Made by a program: the position numbers and the translations under genes
NCBI GenBank assembly: GCA_902493125.1
Contig: CABUOF010000006.1
Location: 1-44,595, forward strand
DNA from: an uncultured Collinsella sp.
GTDB lineage: Bacteria; Actinomycetota; Coriobacteriia; Coriobacteriales; Coriobacteriaceae
Direction of reading: 5' to 3'
Length of the DNA stretch: 44,595 bases
Shown here: in pieces, positions 6,478 to 15,444 of the stretch
Position numbering within the stretch: position 1 is the first letter of the stretch
Layout of the letters: each line of letters opens with the position of its first letter
The notes under the pieces: generated by a model
The model's input: the letters and a program-made list of their open reading frames with translations, nothing else
Told to the model about the DNA's origin: nothing
Database searches by the model: none

Positions 6478-7122
6478 ATGGCTCGCAAAATTACCAAGCG
6501 TCAGCAGCAAATTTACGACTTCATCAAGGAATATCAGCAGGAGAAGGGTTATCCGCCCAGCGTGCGCGAGATGGCTTCTGCCGTGGGCCTTTCCTCCCCC
6601 AGCACCGTGCACGCCCATCTATCTGCTCTGGAGGCGCGCGGGCTACTCAAGCGCGATGCCACCAAACCGCGCGCCCTGGAACTCTTTAACGAGGACGGTT
6701 CCTCTGTCTCAATTTCTAAATCTGACGAGCCCACCGCACCTCGCGGAACGGTCTCGCTACCGCTCGTTGGTCGCGTCGCGGCTGGGATTCCCATTCTGGC
6801 CGAGCAGAATATCGAAGACACTTTTACTATCCCGACCGAAATCGCCACTGATCAGGGTTCCTTTATCCTTGAGGTGCATGGGAGCTCAATGATCAATGTC
6901 GGCATCTTCAATGGCGATTACATCATCGTCCGTGAACAAAAGAGTGCCATGAACGGCGAAATTGTCGTGGCCATGATTGATGGTTCAGCGACCGTCAAGA
7001 CGTTCTACAAGGAGCAGGGACGCGTACGCCTGCAGCCCGAGAATGACACCATGGAGCCTATCTATGCAACGAATCCCGCTATCTTGGGCAAAGTCGTCGG
7101 CTTGATGCGCCGGTTCTCGTAA
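6478..7122 (+). CDS. lexA: SOS response repressor LexA
   Basis: The 214-residue protein has the LexA winged-helix DNA-binding domain (1-65, KRQQQIYDFIKEYQQ then PPSVREMASAVGLSS) and the S24 self-cleavage domain. The scissile Ala-Gly bond is Ala102-Gly103 in GRVAAGIP. The catalytic Ser is Ser137 in HGSSMINVG and the general base is Lys174 in TVKTFYKE. RecA filaments stimulate cleavage and derepress SOS genes. The frame opens 10 codons earlier, but ATG 6478 has AGAGAGGA at proper spacing and gives the standard MARKITKRQ start. Three SOS boxes lie upstream. The stop overlaps the next gene's ATG by one base. Confidence 0.97.
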   Translation: MARKITKRQQQIYDFIKEYQQEKGYPPSVREMASAVGLSSPSTVHAHLSALEARGLLKRDATKPRALELFNEDGSSVSISKSDEPTAPRGTVSLPLVGRVAAGIPILAEQNIEDTFTIPTEIATDQGSFILEVHGSSMINVGIFNGDYIIVREQKSAMNGEIVVAMIDGSATVKTFYKEQGRVRLQPENDTMEPIYATNPAILGKVVGLMRRFS

Positions 7123-7826
7123 TGCAAAAACGCATCACTATCTTTGATACCGTCCGCGGGTTTACGATGATTTCAATGGCAGGTTTTCACGCTTGCTACG
7201 ATCTCGCCTACCTGTACGGTTGGGATATGCCCTGGTTTACCCAGACCGTCTTTCAAGACATCTGGCGCGCCAGCATCAGCTGGGTATTCTTGTTTATCGC
7301 GGGTTGGATGTGCACTCTTTCGCGCAACAATATCAAACGTGCCGCCAAATACGCCTTAGCAGCACTCGTCGTCTGGTTGGCAACAACACTTGTCTCAGTC
7401 GACGATTCGGTTAATTTTGGCATCATCTACTGTATGGCCGCATGTACCGGCATCGTAGCGTTGACCAATCCCGTCCTTAAGAAGATTTCGGCGAGATGGG
7501 GCGTGTCCCTATGCCTTGTGTTGTTCGCCCTCACCTGGAGCATCCCCAAAACGACCTACCCTGTCCCATACCTGGCGTGGCTGGGATTTCCGAGCCCTGG
7601 GTTTGTTTCAGGTGATTACTACCCCATCATCCCGTTTATCTTTATGTATCTTGCAGGATACTTCGCCGCACATATAGCGCAGGGAATCGATAAGACCGTC
7701 CCTAGCTGGGCCTGCGCCAACCCCCTACCGGCGCTCGCCAGCCTTGGACGTCATGCACTCCCCTTTTATCTGCTGCATCAGCCCATCATACTGGGCATTT
7801 TGGAGCTCGCCTACTCGGTGCGATAA
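7122..7826 (+). CDS. DUF1624 / heparan-alpha-glucosaminide acetyltransferase-like membrane protein
   Basis: The 234-residue integral membrane protein begins with FDTVRGFTMISMAGFHACYDLAYL, the N-terminal motif of the DUF1624/HGSNAT acyltransferase-like family, including the RGF and FH pair. It has about six to seven membrane helices, and HALPFYLLHQPIILGILE near the C terminus is also typical. Bacterial members are thought to acylate envelope sugars, but no substrate is established here. Its ATG overlaps the lexA stop (TAATG), so it is co-transcribed with lexA and would rise in SOS; whether that is functional is unknown. Its 3' end overlaps the convergent hflX by 16 bases. Confidence 0.75.
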   Translation: MQKRITIFDTVRGFTMISMAGFHACYDLAYLYGWDMPWFTQTVFQDIWRASISWVFLFIAGWMCTLSRNNIKRAAKYALAALVVWLATTLVSVDDSVNFGIIYCMAACTGIVALTNPVLKKISARWGVSLCLVLFALTWSIPKTTYPVPYLAWLGFPSPGFVSGDYYPIIPFIFMYLAGYFAAHIAQGIDKTVPSWACANPLPALASLGRHALPFYLLHQPIILGILELAYSVR

Positions 7827-9100
7827 CGCTCAAGCCGAGGTGCAATACGAGCCGGCAGTTTCGCCACAATACGAACGCCATCCTCAAGATATTCCTCGTG
7901 CAAAAGGGTCCCCTGCTCATGCACGAGCGTGATGAGCGCACCTTCACGATATGGAATGTCAGCTGAAAGCAGTACATCGGTGGCAGCTGCCTCGCGAGCA
8001 ATGCGATCGACGAGATCGTCAAGTCCCTCGCCCGTTTGGGCCGAGAACAGCACAGCCTCAGAATAGCGACGAAGGAAACTTAATCGATCAACGCTATCGA
8101 GAAGATCGATTTTATTGAATACGGTAAGCGTTAAACGCTCTCCAGCGCCGATCTCATCAAGCACGCGGTCAACAGCCTCCAGCTGCCGTTCATAGTCCTC
8201 GTCAGACGCATCTACGACTTTGAGAATTAAATCGGCACCCAAAACCTCGGACAGCGTCGATTTAAAGGCATCGATAAGACCATGCGGCAGCTTTTGAATA
8301 AAGCCGACGGTATCGGTAATCGTCATTCCGCGACCGCCGGGCAGGCGATACGAACGCGTCGTCGGGTCGAGCGTAGCAAACAGCTTGTCCTGCGAAAGTA
8401 CCGTAGAGCCGGTAAGACGATTGAGCAACGTCGATTTACCGGCATTGGTATAACCGGCTAACGCGACGCGAAACGCCGGTGACTCAATGCGGCTCTTGGA
8501 TTGAACATCGCGACGCTGTTCAACCTGCTTGAGCTCACGACGAAGCGCAGCGATCTTATTACGAATAAGGCGACGGTCGACCTCGAGCTGACTTTCGCCC
8601 TGACCAAAGCGCGAGCCGATGCCGCCGCGCGTCTGTTCCTTGGCGAGATGACTCCACATGCCACGCAGACGAGGCAACAAATATTGAAGCTGTGCCAGCT
8701 GTACCTGTAGGCGTCCCTCACGCGTCTGAGCATGAAGGCCAAAGATATCCAAGATCAGTGCCGTACGATCGATAATCTTTACCGGCTCGCCCACGGCTTT
8801 CTCCAAATAGGATTGCTGCGAGGGTGTCAGGTCGTCGTCAAAAATAACGACATCGGCATCCATGCGATGCACCAGGCCGCACAGCTCTTCAACCTTACCG
8901 GAACCGATAAACGATTTAGGATACGGCTTTACCAAACGCTGAGACAAGCGAGCCACGCACTGTGCACCAGCCGTGTGGGCAAGGCGCTCCAGCTCATCGA
9001 GCGATCGATCGAGTGGCCATGCATTGTCGCGCCACTCAACACCAACCAAAATGGCACGCTCGGGCTCGGGTGCCGTGGGAACAAGGGGGAAACGAGCCAT
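7811..9100 (-). CDS. hflX: GTPase HflX
   Basis: The 429-residue protein has the HflX N-terminal domain (residues 1-185, including DDDLTPSQQSYLEKAV and GQGESQLEVDRRLIRNKI) followed by a TRAFAC GTPase domain with P-loop GYTNAGKST, switch DPTTRSYRLPGGRGMTITDTVGFIQKLP split over G2 and G3, and NKID (G4). HflX binds 50S/70S ribosomes and splits stalled ones under stress. Its ATG overlaps the miaA stop codon, so the genes are translationally coupled. The last 16 bases run into the convergent membrane-protein gene with no room for a separate terminator. Confidence 0.95.
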   Translation of the reverse strand: MARFPLVPTAPEPERAILVGVEWRDNAWPLDRSLDELERLAHTAGAQCVARLSQRLVKPYPKSFIGSGKVEELCGLVHRMDADVVIFDDDLTPSQQSYLEKAVGEPVKIIDRTALILDIFGLHAQTREGRLQVQLAQLQYLLPRLRGMWSHLAKEQTRGGIGSRFGQGESQLEVDRRLIRNKIAALRRELKQVEQRRDVQSKSRIESPAFRVALAGYTNAGKSTLLNRLTGSTVLSQDKLFATLDPTTRSYRLPGGRGMTITDTVGFIQKLPHGLIDAFKSTLSEVLGADLILKVVDASDEDYERQLEAVDRVLDEIGAGERLTLTVFNKIDLLDSVDRLSFLRRYSEAVLFSAQTGEGLDDLVDRIAREAAATDVLLSADIPYREGALITLVHEQGTLLHEEYLEDGVRIVAKLPARIAPRLERYRTE

Positions 9101-10038
9101 TAGGCAGCCTCAATACGATGCAGGATGTCCTCAATGACCTCATCGATCGTAAACTCGTCCATATCAAACCACACGATACGGTCATCGCGCTTAAACCACG
9201 AAAGCTGACGTTTGGCATAGCGACGCGAACGCATCTTGATGAGTTCGCGAGCCTCATCCATAGAAATCACGCCATTGAAAGCATCAATGATCTCTTTATA
9301 GCCAATTGCCTGCATCGACGTCAGGGCATCTCCCAGCCCCTGGTCCATAAGACCGCGAACCTCATCAACAAGACCCTGTTCAAACATCAGATCGACGCGC
9401 AGGTTAATGCGCTCGTAGAGCACCTCGCGATTACGCGTCAGACCAAACCATAGAGCATGATAATGCTCGCGCGGAACACTAAACTGCGACTTTTGCTGCG
9501 CGTAGGACACTCCATCATCGTGCATTTCGAGAGCGCGAATCACGCGGCGAACATTATGGGGGTGGATGACCGCAGCGGACTCGGGGTCGCGCTCGGCAAG
9601 CAGGGCATGCAGTCCCTCCTCGCCAATACGCTCGGCAAGCTCCTGATAGCCCGCACGGCGATCGTCCTCAAGTTCACCCGAGGGAAAGTCCATCTCATCG
9701 AGGGCGGCCTTGAGATACAGCCCCGTACCCCCGCAAAACACCGGCAGGCGGCCCTCGCCAAGCAAGCGCTCAACATGCGCGCGAGCGTCAGCCTGATAAA
9801 GCGCAGCAGAATATGCCACACCCGGCTCTACAATGTCGACGAGACGCAGCGGCGCCGTACACCCATCGGGCGCCATCTTTGCGGTACCGATATCCATGCC
9901 GCGATAGATTTGCATCGCATCGCACGACAGCACTTCGGACGAAAGACGAGCTGCCAAACGATCGGCAACATCGCTCTTACCAACCGCCGTCGGACCGACG
10001 ATCGCAACGGCGGAAAGACCTGCCCCAGGAGCAACCAT
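9100..10038 (-). CDS. miaA: tRNA dimethylallyltransferase MiaA
   Basis: The 312-residue enzyme adds the dimethylallyl group to N6 of A37 in tRNAs that read codons starting with U. The P-loop GPTAVGKSDV lies at residues 15-24, the catalytic-base segment SCDAMQIYRGMDIGTAK follows, and the tRNA-binding insert and GYKEI motif appear in the C-terminal half. Its ATG overlaps the stop of miaB, whose product performs the next step at the same nucleotide, and it in turn overlaps hflX. The three form one tight operon. Confidence 0.95.
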   Translation of the reverse strand: MVAPGAGLSAVAIVGPTAVGKSDVADRLAARLSSEVLSCDAMQIYRGMDIGTAKMAPDGCTAPLRLVDIVEPGVAYSAALYQADARAHVERLLGEGRLPVFCGGTGLYLKAALDEMDFPSGELEDDRRAGYQELAERIGEEGLHALLAERDPESAAVIHPHNVRRVIRALEMHDDGVSYAQQKSQFSVPREHYHALWFGLTRNREVLYERINLRVDLMFEQGLVDEVRGLMDQGLGDALTSMQAIGYKEIIDAFNGVISMDEARELIKMRSRRYAKRQLSWFKRDDRIVWFDMDEFTIDEVIEDILHRIEAA

Positions 10039-11408
10039 TAGCGCGGCTCGCCCACAACGGAGCCAGACAAATACCAGGTCTTGGCAACGTCAACGTCAAC
10101 ATCAACGATCTTGCCAACAAGCTGGTCGATGCTGTAACCCTCGGGGATAGGCGCATGCACGGTCTGATTCTTGGGGCTCTTGCCCAGCAGGACCGCGTCG
10201 TTCTTTTTACTCGTTCCCTCAATGAGCGCCGGCACCACAGTATGAAGCTCACCCTGGTTATACTCGTGTGCCGTGGTCTCGATAACCTTAACCAGGCGGT
10301 TGAAACGCTCGAGAATAACCTCATGCGGCGTAGGATCGTCAATCTCGGCGGCCGGGGTACCGGCGCGCTTGGAATAGATGAAGGTATAGGCCTGGGCATA
10401 GCGGACCGTCTCGGCAAGTGAGAGCGTCTGCTCAAAGTCTTCTTCAGTCTCGCCCGGGAAGCCAACGATAATGTCGGTCGAGAGCGCGATATCGGGCATA
10501 CGGTTGCGAATGCGATCGACCAGGCCCAAATAATCCTCGCGTGTATAACGGCGATTCATCTCTTTGAGGATCCGCGTCGAACCTGACTGGACGGCCAAGT
10601 GCAGCTGCGGCATAACGGCAGGCGTCTCGGCCATGGCGTCGATGGTCTCGGGCAACAGGTCCTTAGGATGCGAAGACGTAAAGAAGATGCGCTCCACGCC
10701 CGTATCGCCCACGGCACGCAGCAGATCAGCAAAACGCGGCTTGCCAAACAGATCGCGACCATATGAGTTAACGTTTTGGCCTAGCAGCGTAATCTCACGC
10801 ACACCCTGGCGCACCAAACCGGTCACCTCGTCGACAATCTCCTCGAAGGGACGGCTCTTTTCGCGACCGCGCACGTACGGCACGATGCAATAGGTGCAGA
10901 AATTATTGCAGCCCGTCATGATGGGCACCCAGGCGTGATACTGGGTCTCGCGATGCCACGGCATGCTCATGGCATCCGTATCCTCATGCTCATTGGTGCG
11001 GATATGACGCTTGCCGTCAAGGAACGCCTCGGCAATGAGCTCGGCCACATGTGCAATAGAATGCGTGCCAAAGATGACATTGACGTTATCGACGTTGGTG
11101 AGCAGGCCCTCGCCATCACGCTGCGCAATGCAGCCGCCCACGGCAACCACACGCTTGCCCGAAGGCGAAGGCGGCAGGCTTTTGCAGGAATTGCACTGAC
11201 CGTACAGGCGAGTATCGGCGGCCTCACGCACACAGCATGTCATGAAGACAACGATATCGGCATGCTCGGGATCGAGCGCCATGAGGCAACCATACGAATC
11301 GAGCAGACCGCTCACGCGCTCGGAATCGTGCTGATTCATCTGGCAGCCAAAGGTGCGGATAAAGTAGGTTTTACCGGCAAGAATATCGCGTACGGAACGC
11401 TGGTCCAT
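10038..11408 (-). CDS. miaB: tRNA-2-methylthio-N6-dimethylallyladenosine synthase MiaB
   Basis: This radical-SAM methylthiotransferase adds the 2-methylthio group to i6A37. The UPF0004 domain comes first (TYFIRTFGCQMNQHDSERV and later Cys for the second cluster), then the radical-SAM domain with CNNFCTYC (CxxxCxxC), and a C-terminal TRAM domain. The length of 456 residues fits the family. Three in-frame starts exist (11441, 11414, 11408); AGGA lies 9 bases before ATG 11408, better than for 11414. The product works on the MiaA product and the genes overlap. It is one of three methylthiotransferases in the window. Confidence 0.93.
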   Translation of the reverse strand: MDQRSVRDILAGKTYFIRTFGCQMNQHDSERVSGLLDSYGCLMALDPEHADIVVFMTCCVREAADTRLYGQCNSCKSLPPSPSGKRVVAVGGCIAQRDGEGLLTNVDNVNVIFGTHSIAHVAELIAEAFLDGKRHIRTNEHEDTDAMSMPWHRETQYHAWVPIMTGCNNFCTYCIVPYVRGREKSRPFEEIVDEVTGLVRQGVREITLLGQNVNSYGRDLFGKPRFADLLRAVGDTGVERIFFTSSHPKDLLPETIDAMAETPAVMPQLHLAVQSGSTRILKEMNRRYTREDYLGLVDRIRNRMPDIALSTDIIVGFPGETEEDFEQTLSLAETVRYAQAYTFIYSKRAGTPAAEIDDPTPHEVILERFNRLVKVIETTAHEYNQGELHTVVPALIEGTSKKNDAVLLGKSPKNQTVHAPIPEGYSIDQLVGKIVDVDVDVAKTWYLSGSVVGEPR

Positions 11409-11453
11409 GTGCATAAGTCCTAACGATGGGGAGCGAAACAAGGCAAGCAGAAG

Positions 11454-11771
11454 CTATGCCACAGGCTTAACATCATCCATGACGACGTTATCCATAGCAG
11501 CTCGATTGATCTGGTGAACGTAGATAGAAAGGCGGATGGCCGTGCGCGACTCCCCGTTAATGAGGATGTCGGAGAACACGGGCGCGCAGGAAATATCAAA
11601 ACCGGTTGGAATCAAAAAACCGCGCGCGATAGCCACGGCCTTAATGGCCTGGTTGACAGCACCAGCGCCGACACACTGGATGTTGACGGGTACACCATCC
11701 TTGACCATGCCGGCGATGGCGCCGGCAACGGACGCGGGCGATGATTTGCTTGATACCTTCAGGCAATCCAT
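11454..11771 (-). CDS. spoVS: Stage V sporulation protein S (SpoVS)
   Basis: The 105-residue protein matches SpoVS almost end to end: LKVSSKSSPASVAGAIAGMVKDG, GAGAVNQAIKAVAIARGFL and a C-terminal DVKPVA. SpoVS is an Alba-like small protein, probably nucleic-acid binding, that in Bacillus affects septation and sporulation. No other sporulation gene is present here, so a non-sporulation role is likely. ATG 11771 is preceded by CAGGAG. It follows the GHKL ATPase gene after 74 bases; a 7-bp hairpin (11823-11838) without a T run lies between them. Confidence 0.93.
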   Translation of the reverse strand: MDCLKVSSKSSPASVAGAIAGMVKDGVPVNIQCVGAGAVNQAIKAVAIARGFLIPTGFDISCAPVFSDILINGESRTAIRLSIYVHQINRAAMDNVVMDDVKPVA

Positions 11772-11845
11772 GAAGAAACTCCTGCGTTTAAAAGTACGTT
11801 TTAACTGCAATAACTGTATCGTACCGAGTGGACTCGGTAAAGGCA

Positions 11846-12931
11846 CTATTCCTCTTTGGCAAGATCGAAGGTCACAGTAATTCGATCACGCGAAACACGA
11901 ATCTTTGGGTCGCCGCAAAGGTTGAGATAGTATCGTGCGGCAAGGTCATTAAAGTCGCGCTCCACAGCACGCGAAAACTGTGCCATGTCATCCTTGGCAA
12001 TACGTAGCCCGCGACGATCCTTCGCAAGATCGACAGGAGCCGGCGCATGCGAGGACGAATCACGCTCGCGCAGCAGACGCGCGGTCACACCGCGAACGGG
12101 CTTAATCTGCCCTGCCAAAATGCGATGGGCCGTGCGCTCGGACATCTCTAGACCCAAACCCGAACAGATACGGATAAAGTCCTCGGCATCAGAGGCAAGG
12201 CCTAAACGGTCGACAACCGGAAGCTCGCTCTCGTCATCAATGAACAGGAGACGCGACGTATCAAGCCGACTTGACGCCTGAGCATAAAGGGTCGCGGCAA
12301 TCTCAGACGGAGAACCAAGATAGACATCGCAACCACGCAACTCCTCGAGCGCAAACTCACAAGCAGAGCGAATAATATTATGCGGACCGCGAGCACAGAC
12401 ATAACGTCCGTCCTCATCCTTGACGGCCTGGGGCCAGCTGGACTGATCGGCACGCTCACTAAGGCGGTCCGCCGCAACGCTCACCTTAAAGGCTGAACCA
12501 AGATCGACGCCGGACGTGACCACACGGGCCTCGTCGGTGTTCTGCTTGATCGAAAACAATGCCATGCCACGACCGTGAACGCCCCAACGGTCCATCTTCA
12601 TGCTCTCGAGCTTTGAGGTAACGCGGGCATCGAAGATTCGCTCTTGCATATCCTGCGGAACACCCGAGCCGTTATCCAGAAAGACAAGCGTGCGGACGCC
12701 ATCTTCCTTGGTCGTAGCGAGATAGACCTTGTCGGCGCCGGCATCGCGAGCATTACGGAGCATTTCGATGACGATATCCTCGACATGCTGAATGTCGTGC
12801 TTTGCCTGGCGCCGCTCGGCCTCCGAAACGCGGAGGCGGACATACCCCTCGCCAAGGTTCTCCTCGACGCGAAGGTTGCCCTCCCCCGACATCGACGCGA
12901 TAAATGAGATGAGCTCGTTCGCGTCGCTCAT
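11846..12931 (-). CDS. GHKL-type ATP-binding protein of unknown role
   Basis: The 361-residue protein has an N-terminal GHKL (HATPase) domain: N box EMLRNARDAGA (about 55-65), DNGSGVPQDMQERIFDA (G1 region), and GVHGRGMALFSIKQ (lid/G2). No histidine-phosphotransfer or receiver domain is seen, so it is not a normal sensor kinase; it is closer in layout to MutL/Hsp90/topoisomerase-type ATPases. The C-terminal 200 residues match no domain I recognise. It starts one base after rny ends and is followed by spoVS, so it likely belongs to the rny transcript. Function unknown. Confidence 0.8.
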   Translation of the reverse strand: MSDANELISFIASMSGEGNLRVEENLGEGYVRLRVSEAERRQAKHDIQHVEDIVIEMLRNARDAGADKVYLATTKEDGVRTLVFLDNGSGVPQDMQERIFDARVTSKLESMKMDRWGVHGRGMALFSIKQNTDEARVVTSGVDLGSAFKVSVAADRLSERADQSSWPQAVKDEDGRYVCARGPHNIIRSACEFALEELRGCDVYLGSPSEIAATLYAQASSRLDTSRLLFIDDESELPVVDRLGLASDAEDFIRICSGLGLEMSERTAHRILAGQIKPVRGVTARLLRERDSSSHAPAPVDLAKDRRGLRIAKDDMAQFSRAVERDFNDLAARYYLNLCGDPKIRVSRDRITVTFDLAKEE

Positions 12932-12932
12932 G

Positions 12933-14483
12933 TTATTTAGCGATATCGACAGCGCGGCTCTCGCGAATCACGACGACGCGCACCTGACCGGGATACTCCA
13001 TCTCTTCCTCGATCTGATGGGCGATATCGTGAGCCAGGACCGTGGACTGGGCATCGGAGATCTTGTCCGGCTGAACCATGACGTGGACCTCGCGACCAGC
13101 CTGCATGGCATAGGTACGCTCGACGCCTTCATGGGAGTTGGCAATCTCCTCGAGCTTCTCAAGACGCTTGATGTAGTTCTCGGCAGACTCGCGACGGGCA
13201 CCGGGGCGAGAGGCGGAGACGGCATCGGCGGCCTGTACCAGGACATCGAGCACCGTGTTGGGGTCGACATCGGCATGGTGAGCCTCGATAGCGTGAACGA
13301 TAACGGGCTTCTCGCCATAACGGCGGGCAAGCTCGGCGCCGATGACGGCATGCGGGCCCTCGACGTCGTGGTCGATTGCCTTGCCCAGGTCGTGCAGCAG
13401 GCCGGCGCGCTTAGCGGTCACAACGTCCAGGCCAAGCTCGGAAGCCATCACGCCGCACAGATCGGAAACCTCGAGGGAGTGCTGAAGCACATTCTGACCA
13501 AACGAGGTACGGTAGCGCAGGGCACCAAGGGTCTTGACGATCTCGGGGTGCAGGTCGTGGATACCGGTATCAAAGGCAGCCTGCTCGCCAGCCTCGCGCA
13601 CGCGCTGCTGAACCAGGTCGGCAGCCTTGTGATACATCTCCTCAATGCGGGCGGGGTGAATGCGGCCGTCGGCGATGAGGTTCTCGAGGGCAACACGGGC
13701 GGTCTCACGACGGACCGGGTCGAAGCTCGAAAGAACGACGGTCTCAGGCGTGTCGTCGATCACGAGGTTGACGCCGGAAACCTGCTCGAAGGTCCGGATG
13801 TTGCGACCCTCGCGACCGATGATACGGCCCTTGAGGTCATCAGAGGGAATGTGCACGGAGGTAACGGTGACCTCGGCTGTGTGGTCGGCAGCGCAGCGCT
13901 GAATCGCCAGGGACAGAATCTCCTGGGCGGTCTTGTGGCACTCGGCGCGAACCTGCTGCTCGGACTCGCGAATGATCGTGGCAGCCTCGTGGGTGACCTC
14001 GCCGCGAACCCTATCGAGGAGCTCCTTGTGGGCGTCCTCACGGGTCAGGTCGGCGATACGCTCGAGCTCGGAGGTCTGCTTGGCGCAGAGCTCCTCAAGC
14101 TCGCGGGAGCGCTTCTCGACCTGACCGGCCTGACTGGACAGCTGATGCTCGCGCTTGTCGAGAGCGTCGTTGCGGCGATCGAGGGATTCCTCGCGCTGCA
14201 TCACGCGGTTCTCGAGCGTACGAATCTCGCTCTTACGCTGCTTGTCCTCGGCCTCGGCGGCCTGCTTGTTCTTGATGATCTCCTCTTTAGCCTCGAGCAG
14301 AGCCTCTTTTTTGAGGGTCTCGGCCTGACGCTTTGCATCACCGATCAGGGACTCAGCCTGTGCGTGTGCCGACTGGATCTTTTCGTCGGCCTCGTGAAGA
14401 CTACCCTGCTTGGCGGTGCGCATGTAGGCAATGGCGGCGATGGCACCCAAAACGATGCCAACGAGCGCTGCAATGATAGGCAT
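12933..14483 (-). CDS. rny: Ribonuclease Y
   Basis: The 516-residue endoribonuclease has one N-terminal membrane helix (MPIIAALVGIVLGAIAAIAY), a long charged coiled coil (about 25-190), a KH domain (AEVTVTSVHIPSDDLKGRIIGREGRN), and an HD domain with LLHDLGKAIDHD metal ligands. RNase Y is a membrane-anchored initiator of mRNA decay. ATG 14483 is preferred over the GTG two codons earlier because AAGGAG stands five bases in front. RNase J and PNPase are encoded about 10-12 kb away in this window, so a Firmicutes-style decay set is clustered here. Confidence 0.96.
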   Translation of the reverse strand: MPIIAALVGIVLGAIAAIAYMRTAKQGSLHEADEKIQSAHAQAESLIGDAKRQAETLKKEALLEAKEEIIKNKQAAEAEDKQRKSEIRTLENRVMQREESLDRRNDALDKREHQLSSQAGQVEKRSRELEELCAKQTSELERIADLTREDAHKELLDRVRGEVTHEAATIIRESEQQVRAECHKTAQEILSLAIQRCAADHTAEVTVTSVHIPSDDLKGRIIGREGRNIRTFEQVSGVNLVIDDTPETVVLSSFDPVRRETARVALENLIADGRIHPARIEEMYHKAADLVQQRVREAGEQAAFDTGIHDLHPEIVKTLGALRYRTSFGQNVLQHSLEVSDLCGVMASELGLDVVTAKRAGLLHDLGKAIDHDVEGPHAVIGAELARRYGEKPVIVHAIEAHHADVDPNTVLDVLVQAADAVSASRPGARRESAENYIKRLEKLEEIANSHEGVERTYAMQAGREVHVMVQPDKISDAQSTVLAHDIAHQIEEEMEYPGQVRVVVIRESRAVDIAK

Positions 14484-14674
14484 GCTCACTCCTTTTTATG
14501 GATTCGTTACACAACAAAGCGAACCGTCCTTATGAACGGCTCGCGACATTTGAGTAATATGGGCGCAGCTTATGCGGGTCGGATACAGATAAACATATAA
14601 ACAAACTCATCACAGATGAGCACATATCACAAAGCAAATGACAGTGTTTATCGTACGTTGAACCACAACAACTG

Positions 14675-14726
14675 TCAAATAAATGGCCCCAGTACGGCGG
14701 CTAAAACGCGGTGAACGGCGGGGCCA
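14675..14726 (-). terminator. Terminator after recA-recX
   Basis: On the minus strand TGGCCCC pairs with GGGGCCA around a long loop and is followed by TTTATTTG. It lies just beyond the recX stop. Confidence 0.6.
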
Positions 14727-14740
14727 CAAAACGCATACGC

Positions 14741-15433
14741 CTAAAGCGCACATCCCTCGCATTCGGCATCGAGACGTGCCTTAACGGCATCGGCGGCGAT
14801 GTGATACGAGAAGCCCTTGCCCATCAAAAACCGAACCAGTTTTTCGAATCCGCACGTCTCTGGAACACGCCGCTTGGCGAGCAGGGCTGACGCACGCGCC
14901 AAATCGTCTTCGACGGCAAAATAATCCTCGGGATAACCGGGAATGTCATCGAGCACGACATGACGGCGCTTAAGTTCGGTCTCGATTTTGCGCTGACCCC
15001 AACCGCGCCGCTTGCGTTCCTCGATAAAGTACGAGCAAAAGCGGTTCTCGTCTAAAAAGTGATACTCGGTGGCGCGCTCGACGGCGAAATCGATCGCGGG
15101 CTGGCGGAAGCCGTAGCAAGCCAGCTTGTCACGGACCTCACCCGTCGCATGGTCACGGCGTGATAACATCTCGGTCACCATGGTAAGTGCACATTTACGC
15201 TCGATGAGCTGCACAGCCTCACGAAAGTTATCCCAATCACAGGGAAAATCGGGGCGGTTTTTGAGATACAGCCGCGCAACCCGCACGGGAATCCAAATGG
15301 ACCGTTCAAAACCGCCCTCAAGCTCACAATCGATATGCGCGCAGGGCTTTTTAGACGCATACCCGCTCGAGAACGAGGAGGCCGCCTTCTTATCGGGAAA
15401 GACGACCGTAGCCTCGGTCACCGTATACGACAT
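14741..15433 (-). CDS. recX: Regulatory protein RecX
   Basis: The 230-residue protein has an N-terminal stretch of about 85 residues followed by the three-helix RecX repeats: LSRRDHATGEVRDKLACYGF, YFIEERKRRGWGQRKIETELKRRHV and VRFLMGKGFSYHIAADAVK. RecX modulates RecA filament growth and coprotease activity. It starts 11 bases after the recA stop in the usual recA-recX order, so it should share the recA SOS promoter. A hairpin with a T-rich tail follows. Confidence 0.9.
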   Translation of the reverse strand: MSYTVTEATVVFPDKKAASSFSSGYASKKPCAHIDCELEGGFERSIWIPVRVARLYLKNRPDFPCDWDNFREAVQLIERKCALTMVTEMLSRRDHATGEVRDKLACYGFRQPAIDFAVERATEYHFLDENRFCSYFIEERKRRGWGQRKIETELKRRHVVLDDIPGYPEDYFAVEDDLARASALLAKRRVPETCGFEKLVRFLMGKGFSYHIAADAVKARLDAECEGCAL

Positions 15434-15444
15434 GAGCGTAACCG

